Assembly (NCBI RefSeq): GCF_030272615.1
Contig: NC_081410.1
Span: 504,978,942 to 505,042,941, forward strand
Source of the DNA: Cryptomeria japonica
Lineage: Eukaryota; Streptophyta; Pinopsida; Cupressales; Cupressaceae
Direction of reading: 5' to 3'
Length of the DNA: 64,000 nucleotides
Part shown: positions 11,831 to 23,475 of the stretch, piece by piece
Layout of the letters: the number at the start of each line of letters is the position of its first letter
Numbering within the stretch: position 1 is the first letter of the stretch
The notes under the pieces: generated by a model
Database searches by the model: none
Told to the model about the DNA's origin: nothing
What the model saw: the letters and a program-made list of their open reading frames with translations, nothing else
Position numbers and translations under genes: made by a program

Positions 11831-12384
11831 ACCTAGTTGCCATTCCAGTTGTGAGGACCAACAGACACCTAACCAACAATGGAGCAATATTCATGAGAAT
11901 TATAGTGATAACCTCCTCAGGGCTATAGACGTCAGCTAGCAGTGAGGCTCTATCTAGGATGCTTTTGGAGTTAGGATAAATCACGTAGCTAGTCACGTAG
12001 GGTTCTAAGGGTCAACAATGGTCCTAGATCCAAAATGAATTCAATTGCACACACATAGGTAATCAAAGACAAAAGTTTCAGGAGTCAATAGTGAATATTT
12101 CTTCTTCTTTGAATACAAATCTTAGTCATTTGGTGCATTTCCAAATATTTTGAGAACTGAGTGGATCCTTAACTCTAAAATATTATGCACCTCGAAATCT
12201 CATTCATATAAGGTAGAGTGAAAGACTCGCATAATTGTCCTTCTTTAGGCAAATTTTTTTGCATAGTTAGTATACTCATGCTAGGATGCATAATTAGTGA
12301 TCATTAAGTTCAATGTCTAGTTTGTACATAGAACATGCATAACTATTAGTTGCATCATGAGCATTGATAAACTAGGGGAATCTC

Positions 12385-12560
12385 CCTAAGAAAATACAAA
12401 AAAAAAAAGTCCTTAAAAAATTCCAAAAAAATCCAAAATCTTTCAAAATCCAAAAAAATCATAAAAAGTCTTGAAAAAATCCCAAAAAATAAAAAATGTC
12501 CTAAAAAATCCCCAAAAAATCATAAAATGTCCTAAAAAAAGCCCTAAAAATAAAAAAATC
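12385..12560 (+). repeat. A-rich degenerate tandem repeat
   Basis: Repeating short units of the form AAAAAATCC(C/A)AAAAAATCATAAAATGTCC alternate for about 175 bp. The minus strand of element B has a comparable A-rich tract just after pol (43530-43380). It is simple-sequence DNA with no coding content. Confidence 0.65.
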
Positions 12561-13429
12561 AACAACAAAATCTTGCAATAAATTATCCCACAAAGATCGA
12601 ACACTCAAGCAAATATTCAGCAAATGCTACACACAAAGTTTAACAAATCAATAAACTATCCTACTAAAATATGCAATCAAACCGATCAACTATCTTATCA
12701 ATCCATTCATCCAACACTATCAATCAATCAATCAATCATCATCAACATGTCTTAAACAAGGAAGGGTACACTCGAAACCAAACAGATCGATCTTATACGG
12801 GGTATTTGATCTCTAAAACCAGACATTCTTATTAACCATCACATCAAGCAATCAAAACAAAGACACACGATCAATATGGTTGCTAGATTTTGTCCTAGTC
12901 AGTCTTGTCTTTTTATCAATCAGTGACAGGTCATGTCCCTATGATACTCGAGGATGTCCACAAGTGACTAGAGGAGTCGAGATCGTTCATGATTTTTTTG
13001 TTGTTTGTGGTGTAAACCAATGAAGTTTTTGGGAAATGGTACTTTGGACGTTTGTGTTGGTATGTTCATTTGACAAGTATCCTATGCAAAAATAAAAGTC
13101 AAGGATAGTTATGCTTGTGACTATCGCACATACCTCGACCCTTAGTGCTACACCCAGAACCTTGTTTGAAATGTGTTTGTTTCTATAATGGGATATCATT
13201 TACATCTTGGTTCCTTATACCCTAGTGTACAAATCTCTATTGATACATAATAAGGCTCTATGATAAAAAAAATGTTGCACTATAATAAAGACACAAGAAT
13301 TCCTAATAGTTTCATTTCCTCATAGAAAGAATTCTATCCATCAATCAATTCTATTTCCTAACATTCTTCACTTCTTACTTATCATTCTTCACTTTCATAA
13401 TATCTTCATCATTCATCCAACTTTTATTT

Positions 13430-13627
13430 GTCATTTCTCTTATACAGGATGTCCTTCCTGAAACCAAACTTTTTCATCTATCATTTGTCTTATACAAGAT
13501 GTGTCCTTGAAACTAGATGCTTTCATCAATCATTTGTCTTATACATGATGTGTCCTTCCTGAAACCATATTTTTTGATGTATCTTTCATCTTATATAGGA
13601 TGTGTCCTTCTTGAAACCAGACTTGAT
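13430..13627 (+). repeat. Tandem repeat of about 50-56 bp, four degenerate copies
   Basis: Each copy contains CATTTGTCTTATACA(G/A)GATG, TGTCCTTCCTGAAACCA and a TTTTTCATC-like end; starts are near 13430, 13480, 13531 and 13585. A related single unit is visible near 12785. Element B's tail has two short related units on the minus strand (42660-42610). Confidence 0.7.
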
Positions 13628-13905
13628 CTTTATAGAATCAATCCCATCAATTCGATCAATCCAATCAATCAATCTACAAAACACTCCAACCATTTCTTCT
13701 ACCTAATCAAACCCATGCATGTCATCAAGTTAACCATTCTTCTATCTCTCATATAAAAAAATTATTCTTTTGAGAGATGATTCATGCCTTTAATGCACAA
13801 ACATTCTCTCGAGGGGGCATTACACCCTACTATCGCCGGGGCATGCCAGAGCAAGAATTTTTTTTTCTTTTTTTCTTTGAAACAATGTTGTTCCAACATT
13901 ATCTC

Positions 13906-13919
13906 AAAGAGGAGCAAAA
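13906..13919 (+). promoter_or_regulatory. Polypurine tract of element A
   Basis: AAAGAGGAGCAAAA lies directly before TGTAGACACA, the start of the LTR. The matching tract of element B is AAAGAGGGGCAAAA. It primes plus-strand DNA synthesis in LTR retrotransposons. Confidence 0.8.
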
Positions 13920-14700
13920 TGTAGACACATAAAAATGTCTCGTGACTAACATACTAATTATTTATCTTTATTAATTAAATAATTTTTAAATTATTTAATT
14001 AATCTAATTTTTATTCTTCTAAACTAACATTTCTAATTATTCAATTTCTTTCAATTTCTATCTTAATCATTTAACCTTTCCTCCTAAAATTAATTAAATA
14101 ATTTTATTATTTAATTAATTATGATTTATTTACTTTAAGTAAATAATCTTTATTATTTAATAAAATGCAATTTCTATTTTCCTCTAATTAGATAATTTCT
14201 TTAACTTGTTTAATTAGCTAACTCTGTCTTCCAAATTAAATAAATTTGATTTCTCAAATTTATTTAAATTAATTTTTCTCTTAGTTCAAAATCCAAATTC
14301 CTCCAAAATTCTAATTTTATCTCATGCACATGATTTTCGATATTTTCAAAAATCAATTTTAAATCCAAATTTAAATTAAAAGCAATTTGATGCTAATTCA
14401 TACATCACACGCTAATTTCTAACTAACACTCATCCCTCAGTTAACTTCCTCAATCACCTTTCTAACTCTCGATCAACTTTTTTAACAAGTTCATCCATTC
14501 AATTCAATCCAATTCAATTTAATTTTCAATCAATTTTCTCTCAATTAATCTCAGCCATTGATCAAATCAGTTTGCATATCAATCTTAACCATTCAATTTT
14601 CCTTCCAATTTCTATTAATTCGACATCAATCTCCTATTTTCATCAACCACTATCTTTGAATTCTTGTGCTATCATTATGTGGGTTTTCAAGCATGACTCT
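13920..14700 (+). repeat. Element A 3' LTR, left part
   Basis: It begins TGTAGACAC right after the polypurine tract. It is AT-rich with repeated TTATTTAATTAAT blocks and resembles the LTR of element D (26757-26978 plus 33053-33996), including CCACTATCTTTGAATTCTTG and the CAACTCT/GACTCT site where the copia element entered. It breaks at 14700; the sequence after the copia element (TAGAGCCATCTTCTACG) resembles the continuation in D (AAGAGCCAATCTCTCAC). Confidence 0.75.
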
Positions 14701-15175
14701 TGTTGGTGTAAATAATTATTCATGTCGGATATTATAACACCTTACTAAAGTTTACTTAGGAAATGAATTTCATTGTAGTTTGGGTATGAGACACTTGGGT
14801 GTTTGTGCCACATTAGGATAGTGTGTGTAGGAGAATTTCCACCTTTTATGGTGTTGATCTTGTTACTACTCTATCATATCCACTTATTATGGAGTGATAA
14901 TTCCACCTTCAGTGGGTGATCCACCTCATCTGGAATATTTTATTGTTTCTCTTACCTACCACACCTATTTCCTACCTACCCTTCTTTCTTATTGAGCCAC
15001 ATGTCATGTTTGTGTGCTCACATATCCATATAGCCTTGCCTATATAAGTAGGTTCATATTCATTGTATTGAACAACCATTTTTATCTATTGATGAGAATA
15101 CAGTTTATTCATGTCCTATATTTTGTCTCTATTTTGTATTTTTCATTGAGCTCTTGATCTTGGCAAAATCTCACA
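14701..15175 (+). repeat. 5' LTR of the pol-less copia element
   Basis: It starts TGTTGGTGTAAATAA and ends AAAATCTCACA. A TATA box (TATATAAG) lies at 15041-15048, so U3 is about 340 bp and R-U5 about 100 bp. The primer-binding site follows directly. Confidence 0.9.
15041..15048 (+). promoter_or_regulatory. TATA box in the 5' LTR of the pol-less copia
   Basis: TATATAAG in the context CTTGCCTATATAAGTAGG; it is preserved in the 3' LTR at 26201-26208. Confidence 0.6.
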
Positions 15176-15188
15176 TGGTATTAGAGCC
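15176..15188 (+). promoter_or_regulatory. Primer-binding site of the pol-less copia (initiator Met tRNA type)
   Basis: TGGTATTAGAGCC directly follows the LTR and differs by one base (C to T) from the usual TGGTATCAGAGCC complementary to plant initiator Met tRNA. Confidence 0.8.
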
Positions 15189-15987
15189 ATTGGAGCGTCA
15201 TTGATTCATTTTTGAGAGGCAATATTATGACGTCAAGAGGCAGATCTGAGAAGCAACATCTTTTGGAGGTGTTATAGACTAGATCCGACCTCGCCATTGC
15301 GTCCGGGTGGTCGTTTCCATGAATTTTGAGTATAAATTTGGCCTATTTTGGTGAAAATCAAATTTGGGGCTTGGAGGAAAAAAAATTGCCCAATTTGGGC
15401 GGTACGGTACGGATTTTCAAAATTTAAAAATAAAAAATAAAAATTGGCAGAAATCTTTTGAAAAATTTTCAAAAAATAAAAAATAAAAATTATTACTTTG
15501 GGGGTTTTACAACCCCCCATCAACATCCATACCCTGTTGTCTACAAATTTTGTAGGTTGTGTGTGTCATGTTCCATGCTATGCGCCGTTGACATGTACCT
15601 GTTGCCGTCACCCGACCTGTCGTGTTGCCTCGGCTCCCCGGTGGTTACAACGTGGCCCCTCCGCGACCCATACCACCATTGCCCCTTACTGGCGACCTTG
15701 AATTATGTAGCCAGTCGTCCCTCCTTGCACTGTCAGTCATCCTTCACCGGCCACCTTGACCTCCTGGCGCCTGCAGCCCCGTACTCTCCCAACTGTTGAC
15801 CACCTTGACTTCCTGGCAACCACTCCACACCGCCTGACGATCTCAGCTCCCCGACCGACGTCTACAGTCTACACCATCCCGCTCTGCCAAGTTGCAACCT
15901 TGTCAGGCCCATCTGCCATGCAGGACACTGAGTTAGCACCCAGTTGGTGCCTATTCGACAGGCCACACAGGTGTATGACCTGCTGAC
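15189..15987 (+). other. Leader of the pol-less copia, first part, with a C-rich stretch
   Basis: This is untranslated sequence between the primer site and gag, cut at 15987 by the nested copia and resuming at 22659. From about 15520 the base composition changes to C-rich (runs such as GACCTGTCGTGTTGCCTC and CCCCGTACTCTCCC), unlike the AT-rich surroundings. Open frames exist (for example 15458-15799) but show no recognisable domain. A captured host gene fragment is one possible explanation. Confidence 0.5.
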
Positions 15988-17043
15988 TGTTAGGTCCCAG
16001 AGACAACTGAGAGGGGAGGGTGAATCAGTTGTCTAATAAATTCATACCAAAAACTTATTAACCAACTTAATGCTTAATACCGATAAACCAGTTAAGTATG
16101 TCGATAGATAGTTTTAACAATAAATCGCTATATCGGTAAGAATTAATGCATGAAACATAAACATAAAGTCATCCACTACACATGACACCAATATTTGTGT
16201 GGAAACCCTATAAGGGGAAAAACCACGGTGGGAAACCTTACCCACAATCAGATGATACTATTGCAGATAGTAAGTGTACATAAATGGGGTCTGCACATGC
16301 AGAAAGGCCAACAGCCTAGAGCTCACTGCTCAATCACAAAATGGGAGTCACACTGACTATAGTTGGATGGTTAAATCCAATAAGAATGTACTGCACAAAA
16401 TAGCATCTTCATATGTTGGATTCAATACCTGTGTAATGCTGATATGCTTCTACAAAAACCTAACTTCACCTTCAAATGATGTCTTCGTGTATATCCCTGC
16501 TTGATCTTGCATATACCTTCACTTAATTCTTTTTCGCATTCCACACTTGATCTTACAAATAAGATCTTACATTTATACCATACCCTAAGACCAATTTTAG
16601 TACGTCGGCTCTACAAGATATTACAATAAAAATATTTTACATACAATATAATATCTGATGCAATAACCAATTGAACATGTCGGCTTAATGCATTTTCAAC
16701 AATAATAAATCATCTCCATAGTGTGGCATGCTGATCTGGAAAAGATAAACCTGTCGGTGTAACCCTAGATAACCTGGACCTATTTGCCGGTAAAAACAAA
16801 TATGCAAATATGAATATACCAATGATTATTTCTTCAAAATAAAGTGTCCACATGATGTCTTTGACATTACCAAATGTCTTCCATATCATTCCAGGTACCG
16901 GTGAACAATATATCCTACCGGTGAACCATATACCAGTAACTATTGCATAGTTTACTGCTTGCCGGTGAATGTTGCTGGATCTCCAAAGTAGGTGTATTAG
17001 TAGGTGTTGACATCAATGACAAAACCATACCAAAATACCAACA
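15988..17043 (-). repeat. 3' LTR of the nested copia
   Basis: On the minus strand it begins TGTTGGTATTTTGG and ends GGGACCTAACA. It is collinear with 21591-22653. It lies next to the polypurine tract at 17044-17055. Confidence 0.93.
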
Positions 17044-17055
17044 ATCTCCCCCTTT
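17044..17055 (-). promoter_or_regulatory. Polypurine tract of the nested copia
   Basis: The minus strand reads AAAGGGGGAGAT immediately before the 3' LTR start TGTTGG. Confidence 0.85.
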
Positions 17056-17346
17056 GGCATTGATGGCAACACAAGATGGAAAAACCATCAAAGTGCCAAA
17101 ACAGAAATGCCAAATATAAAAACCAACAATCTCCATTTCTCCCCCTGAGAGTAACAATACCAATCTCTCATACCAATTTCTCCTTAAATGTGTTTTTCAA
17201 AATCTCTCCCCAAAAGGATAATGTGTTTTTCCATAGATATCTCTCCCCCTTTGACATCAAATGCCAAAGTCACAAAAAGTCAAGTTCATACAAAATACCA
17301 ATCAATTCAATATACCAACTACTCCCCCTGAGAAGTAGCTTCCTCA

Positions 17347-20300
17347 TCAAATACCGGAATAAAGGATTTGTCCATTTAATTCTACCAGTTGATGACAATC
17401 ATCAACTGTTTGAGTCTCTACTAGTGGCGGTATGACTCCAAGTTGATCTCTGAGATACTCAAAAGTCTCCTTAGGCAAAGGTTTTGTGAAAATATCTGCA
17501 AGTTGTTCTTTAGTATTCACATAAACCAGTTTTATCTCCTTTTCTTCAACTTTTTCCCTTAGAAAATTCAGTTTGATAGAAACATGTTTTGTTTTAGAAT
17601 GTAATACCGGATTCTTAGATATATCAATTGCTGCAGTGTTATCACAATATATAGTAATAGGTTCCTTGCATTTTACCTTTATGTCTTTCAACATTTGCTT
17701 AAGCCATAATACTTGTGTACAGTTAGTTGCTGCTGCAACATATTCTGATTTTGCTGTTGATAAAGATGTACAACTCTATTTCTTACTCAACCAAGAAACT
17801 AATCTCTTTCCAAGAAAGAATGCTCCTCCAGTGGTGCTTTTTCTATCATCTATATCTCCTACCCAATTTTCACCTTTAATGCTTTTTCTATCATCTAGAT
17901 CAAAGTTTTCATCTTTAGGATACCATAATCCAAGATTTGTTGTGCCTTGTAAGTACCAGAAAATCCTTTTTACTGCTGATTCATGATTTTCCCTAGGATT
18001 ACTCTGAAATCTAGAAACAATACATACCGCATTCATAATCTCAGGCCTGGTTTGTGTCAAATACAGTAAACCTCCTATCATAGATTTGTATCTAGTTGGA
18101 TTAACAGGTGTAGATTCATCCCTTTGAGATAATTTGTCATTTGCAGTCATAGGTGTGCTTACCGGTTTAGAGTTCTCCATCCCAAATTTCTTTAGTAATT
18201 CTCTCAAGTACTTAGATTGACTCAAAAATATACCTTTAACAGTCTGAGAAATTTGCAAACCTAAAAAGAATTTTATTTCTCCAATCATAGACATTTCAAA
18301 TTCTTGTTGCATTTCAAGAGAAAATTCCTTACATAATCCATCTTCTCCTCCAAAGATTATATCATCAACAAATACTTAAATAATCAAGATGTCATCATTA
18401 GTTACTTTGTAGTATAAGTTGCTATCTGCATTTCCTTTAGTAAAACCAATCTTTAAAAGATACTTATCCAACCTTGCATACCAAGCTCTTGGGGCTTGTT
18501 TCAATCCATAAAGAGCTTTTCTTAACCTGCAAACCATATCACTGTCATCTGTCAAAGAAAATCCATCAGGTTGTTCAATATATACTTCTTCTTCAAGATC
18601 TCTATTCAAAAATGCACATTTAATATCCATTTCATAAACTTTGTAATCCTTGTGAGCTGCAAAAGCCAAGAATAATCTAACTGCCTCAATTCTGGCTACC
18701 GGTGCAAAGGTTTCATTGTAATCAACTCCTTCTTTTTGAGAATATCCCTTACACACTAGTCTTGCTTTTTTTCTGACAACCTTGCCATCTTCATTAAGTT
18801 TGTTTCTAAATACCCATTTAGTTCCAATTACATTTTTATCTTTAGGCTGGGGAACTAATGTCCAAGTATTATTCTTCTCAATTTATCCTAATTCTTCTTC
18901 CATAGCTTTAATCCAAAATTTATCTTCACATGCCTCATTGATAGATGATGGTTCAATCTGAGAAATAAGACATACCTCTTCATTTTCCAATCTTCCTCTT
19001 GTCATAACTCCTTTAAATTTGTTTCCAATTATCTGATCTTCAGAATGATTCAATCTTACATACCGGGGTGTCTTAGTTTGTTGTTGTTCTTCAATTATTG
19101 TGGAATCTTCTGATGATACCGAGGTAACTGGATCTTCATTCTGTACCGGTGGATTTAGTATAGGTTCATTTGTCACAATTTTTGTTGCCGGTTCAGGGTC
19201 TATATACCTTGAAGTTCCTTTGAATTGTTCATCAATCTTTACATTTGTACTTTCAACAATTTTCTGCAATCTTTTATTAAAACATCTATATGCCTTGCTC
19301 TTAGATGAATAACCAATAAATATTCCTTCATCACTTCTAGGATCAAATTTGCCAATATACTCATCTCTTCTAATATAACATTTAGTAGGAGTATTACCAA
19401 ACCATAGTTCATGAGGGGTCTTACCGGTTTCACCTTTGATGTGAACTTTGTTGAATGTATAGATAGCAGTGCTAACTGCCTCTCTCCAATATACATGTGG
19501 TAGATTTGCTTCTGATAACATACTTCTAGCTGCATCCAAGATAGTTATGTTTTTCCTTTCAACAACTCCATTCTGTTGTGGTGTTCAAGGTGCTGATAAC
19601 TGTCTTTTGATTCCATTCACTTCACAGAATGTATTAAAGTCCTTAGATGTGAATTCTCCTCCTTGATCTGATCTTAAACATTTGATTTTCTTATCGGTTT
19701 CATTTTCAACCATTGCTTTGAATAGTTTAAACTTACCAAGTGCTTCTAATTTCTCTCTCAGAAAAGTAACCCAACACATTCTAGAGTAATCATCAATAAT
19801 TAGCATTAAATATCTATCACCTTGTAAGCTTCTAGTTCTAGCTGGACCACATAAATCAGTGTGAATTAAGTCAAGAGCATTATTGGATTTTTCTGGAATA
19901 CTTTTGAAACTAGCTCTAACTTGTTTTCCAAATTGACATTCCTTACAAATTGTATTCTGAGGTTTCACAATTTTAGGTAGATCTCTAACTGCCTTAGAAG
20001 TACTGATTTTTACCATGCAATCGAAGTTTACATGACATAGTCTCTTATGCCATAACCAACTTTCATCTATATGTGCAATTAAGCATGCCTTTTCACGGTT
20101 ATTCAAATGAAAGATATTGCCTCTAGTCTGATTACCGGTTGCAATTTCCAAACCAGTTCTATTCATGATTTTGCATTTTCCATTTTTAAATTGTAATTGA
20201 AATCCCTTCTCAACTAATTGACCAACACTTAAAAGATTATGCTTTAATCCTTCAACATAGTAGACATTGTCAATGTTATGTTTACCATCAAGAGATATTG

Positions 20301-21534
20301 AACCCTTACCTTTGATTGAACAGGCTTTGTCATCTCCAAATCTTACTAAACCTCCATTGTATTCTTGAAAGTTCAAGAATTTACCTTTGTCTCGAGTCAT
20401 ATGATGTGAGCATCCTGAGTCAATGATCCATTCATCCTTTGTTTCAACTTTAGCTGCTAGGGCTTGTTCTACCGGTTGAGCAGTAGATGTCAGTTGATCT
20501 TCTATTATAGCAACAAAAACCCATCCATTGTTTGTTGGATCCTCATCAGAATCATCAGTCACACCTTCATCAGCAATGTAACAAGATTTGTCTTTGTTCT
20601 TTTTAAATCTGTATCTCTGATATTTAGGATTAGGCTTGTATGTTCTTCTAGCTTCTTCTCTTAGTCTAGCATGTCTATCAGGGCATCTTCAAGCCATATG
20701 ACCAATCTTATTGCAGTTAAAACATTTAAAGGGTGCTTTACCTTCATACTTACTTCCAATTGGACCTTTTGGCATTTTCCTTGCAAATAGTGCTTCAAGC
20801 TCTTCATTTTCCCTTCTGGATTCTTCAAGTTCTCTTGCATAAAAGGCTCTCCAGTCTGATTTGTCAAATGATGGAGCAGATGATGTTGATGCTTTAAAGG
20901 CCAAATCAGTCTTTATAGCAACAGGACCAAATTCCTCAATTTCAAAGGCTGAAAGTTTTCCAATCAATGTATCCCTAGTTACTGATGTATTAGGCATTGT
21001 TCTCAACTCATTTATAGCAGTAACCTTCATTTTATATGCCGGTGGCAAACCTCTTAAGATTTTTGAAACAATTTCATCCTCACTCAAGGTTCCTCCACAA
21101 CATTTAATACCCAAAACAATTTCATTTACTCTTTCCATAAAAGGAGAAATCCTTTCATCTTCTTCCATTTTCAGATGTTCATACCTGACTCGGAAGCTTT
21201 CAAGTTTTGCAATTTTGACTGTGGAATCTCCTTCATTTAGTGTTTCCAAATGATCCCAAATAGCTTTAGTAGTAGACCTATCTGATAATCCCATGATTTG
21301 TTGATCTGATAATGTGCTCAAAAGTGCTTCTCTTGCTTTGCAATCATTTTCTTCATCTTTAGCTAAGGTAGTTGGAGCAGTTTGACCAGCTCCAGCAGCA
21401 GTATAACCATTCTTAGTAACTTCCCAGATGTCTTTACCAATGCAATTCAGATGTGTCTCCATTCTGATCTTCCATATCCCATAGTTGGCTCCATCAAGTT
21501 TAGGACTGTCCTTCCTAAAATATATAGTAGACAT
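17347..21534 (-). pseudogene. Copia Gag-Pol polyprotein, one frame with five nonsense codons
   Basis: ATG at 21534 opens a 1396-codon frame. Domains in order: gag; CCHC knuckle CFNCNKIGH (about 20730); protease WIIDSGCSHHM; integrase with zinc-binding HKRLCH...CKECQ and catalytic HTDLCG, RSDQGGEF and VVERKN; RT with [18 protein letters not shown] and catalytic FVDD (near 18355); RNase H with AAATNCTQVLWLKQML and YCDNTAAIDIS. No frameshift is needed anywhere. Stops are TGA 20689-20691, TGA 19585-19587, TAA 18883-18885, TAA 18376-18378 and TAG 17776-17778, mostly one C-to-T step from CGA, CAA or CAG. Gag forms particles; Pol enzymes mature the proteins, copy RNA and integrate DNA. The final TGA is at 17347-17349. 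Confidence 0.95.
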
Positions 21535-21576
21535 TGGATCTCCTCAAGTTGTTAAACTTCTGCAAAAGAGGACTAA

Positions 21577-21588
21577 GCTCTGATACCA
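21577..21588 (-). promoter_or_regulatory. Primer-binding site of the nested copia (initiator Met tRNA)
   Basis: The minus strand reads TGGTATCAGAGC two bases (AT) after the 5' LTR end at 21591. It is an exact match to the usual plant copia primer site. Confidence 0.93.
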
Positions 21589-21590
21589 AT

Positions 21591-22653
21591 TGTTAGGTCC
21601 CGGAGACAACTGAGAGGGGGGGGGGGGGTGAATCAGTTGTCTAGTAAATTCAAACCAAAAACTTATTAACCAACTTAATGCTTAATACCGGTAAACCAGT
21701 TAAGTATGGCGGCAGACAGTTTTAACAGTAAATTGCTATACCGATAAGGATTAATGCATGAAACATAAACATAAAGTCATCCACTACACATGACACCAAT
21801 ATTTGTACATGGAAACCCTGTAAGGGGAAAAACCACGGTGGGAAACCTTACCCATAATCAGATGATACTACTGCAAATAGTAAGTGTACATAAATGGGGT
21901 CTGCACATGCAGAAAGGCCAACAGCCTAGAGCTCACTGCTCAATCACAAAATGGGAGTCACACTGACTACAGTTGGATGGTTAAATCCAATAAGAATGTA
22001 CTGCACAAAATAGCATCTTCATATGCTGGATTCAGTACCGGTGTAATGCTGATATGCTTCTACAAAAACCTAACTTCACCTTCAAATGATGTCTTCGTGT
22101 ATATCCCTGCTTGATCTCGCATATACCTTCACTTAATTCTTTTTCGCATTCCACACTTGATCTTACAAATAAGATCTTACATTTATACCATACCCTAAGA
22201 CCAATTTTAGTAGGTCGACTCTACAAGATATTACAATAAAAATATTTTACATACAATATAATATCCGATGCAATAACCGATTGAACATGTTGGCTTAATG
22301 CATTTTCAACAATAATAAATCATCTCCATAGCGTGCCATGCTGATCTGGAAAAGATAAACCTGTCGGTGTAACCCTAGATAACCTGGAACTATTTGTCGG
22401 TAAAAGCAAATATGCAAATATGAATATACCAATGATTATTTTTTCAAAATAAAGTGTCCACATGATGTCTTCGACATTACCAAGTGTCTTCCATATCATT
22501 CTAGGTACCGGTGAACAATATATCCTGTCGGTGAACCATATACCAGTAACTGTTGCACAGTTTACTGCTTGCCGGTGAATGTTGTTGGATCTCCAAAGTA
22601 GGTGTATTAGTAGGTGTTGACATCAATGACAAAACCATACCAAAATACCAACA
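21591..22653 (-). repeat. 5' LTR of the nested copia
   Basis: Collinear with the 3' LTR. It differs by substitutions, by a G13 run (plus-strand 21616-21628) where the other copy reads GGGGAGGG, and by a small insertion near 21810. Confidence 0.93.
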
Positions 22654-22658
22654 CTGAC

Positions 22659-23475
22659 TCACCTGCCACCTCATTTGTACGATCTGCTCAGACATTGTAT
22701 TTCGTACCGCCACTTCCCTTTTTCAACCAACCAGATTCTGCCACGCCAACAGTTTGTACTGTATGGACGCTCAGTCAGCAGGGAGGTGAAGTTTTCGCAA
22801 CGGTCATACAGTCATGAAATTTAACCTCATTTTATACTAGCATCATCATATTTTTGAAAAATTGGCAGGCCCCCTCCGTTGAGCTTTTTGATTTTGTAGT
22901 TCAACTTCAAATGGCCATATCTTGCTCATTTTTGCTCCTTTTTTGGTACAATTTTTTTTGAAATGGGATATAATTTTGTGTAATTTATCATGGTGAAATT
23001 ATTTTCTGATTTTGATGGACATATTTTTCATAAATATCAATTTTTGGTGACTATACCTGTCCAATCCCCATTTCTGCAACTTTCGGGACTCCGTTTGGGC
23101 TCATACGAACTCCTTTTCAGGTGCCATTTTTTTTAAGTGCATAATTTTTTGTCTACTCTCATAATATGCTATAAAATTGTAGCTATTTTGGGTAGAAATT
23201 ATACTTTCATCGTATGGTCTTTTTTGGGCAATTTGTCACTTGTATTGCATAGATCTATCTTGCTAGTCTTTTTCTTTGTAGTTCTCATCTTATTGGGGCA
23301 TTTGTAAAATAAAATCAGAAGTCCACCTTTCCATTGTTTCCAAGTGGCCTATTGTACACGCACTACATATAAAGTGCCAAAATCATCATTTTGGGGGGGT
23401 ACTTTGATTGAGTGAATTTGGGTGGGGGGTGTCTCTTGTGCTTTTATGCTCTTGTATTCTTTCCTTTTTTCTGCC
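22659..23475 (+). other. Leader of the pol-less copia, second part
   Basis: Continuation of the untranslated leader after the nested copia. The first 160 bp stay relatively C-rich; the rest is T-rich, with CTTCAAATGGCCATATC and G runs at 23391-23399 and 23424-23429. No gene was recognised. Gag starts at 23476. Confidence 0.55.

Larger units (their letters stand above)
10013..13905 (+). other. Noncoding 3' tail of element A between pol and the polypurine tract
   Basis: This is 3.9 kb without a recognisable gene on either strand. It is T-rich first (10013-10380), then contains a probable solo LTR-like insert, an A-rich degenerate repeat and a 55-bp tandem repeat. In element B the equivalent interval carries the antisense PMD gene; I see no PMD remnant here. 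Motifs shared with B near the end are CTCTCGAGGGGGCAT (about 13814) and TCTTTGAAACAA.. before the polypurine tract. Confidence 0.6.
1..14700 (+). mobile_element. Element A: degenerate Tat-lineage Ty3/gypsy retrotransposon, 3' LTR split by a copia insertion
   Basis: Reading plus-strand, the domains run gag zinc knuckle, protease, G-patch linker, reverse transcriptase, RNase H, a second archaeal-type RNase H (aRNH), integrase, a long noncoding tail, a polypurine tract and an LTR start at 13920. The aRNH between RNase H and integrase is the hallmark of the plant Tat lineage. The 5' end lies outside the window. Every domain carries stops and frame changes, and two solo LTRs interrupt the pol region, so the copy is dead and old. 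The 3' LTR is cut at 14700 and appears to resume after 26340. Confidence 0.85.
15988..22653 (-). mobile_element. Nested Ty1/copia retrotransposon, structurally complete
   Basis: Minus-strand element of 6.67 kb with LTRs of 1056 bp (15988-17043) and 1063 bp (21591-22653). A CTGAC duplication (15983-15987, 22654-22658) flanks it, with a perfect TGGTATCAGAGC primer site and an AAAGGGGGAGAT polypurine tract. It encodes gag-protease-integrase-RT-RNase H in copia order in one frame with five nonsense codons. The LTRs differ at about 40-45 sites by eye. It inserted in the leader of the pol-less copia. Confidence 0.95.

Noticed and set aside
15458-15799. 113-codon Pro/Cys-rich open frame in the copia leader as a gene
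   Set aside because: No recognisable domain and it lies in a C-rich untranslated leader where stop codons are rare by composition.
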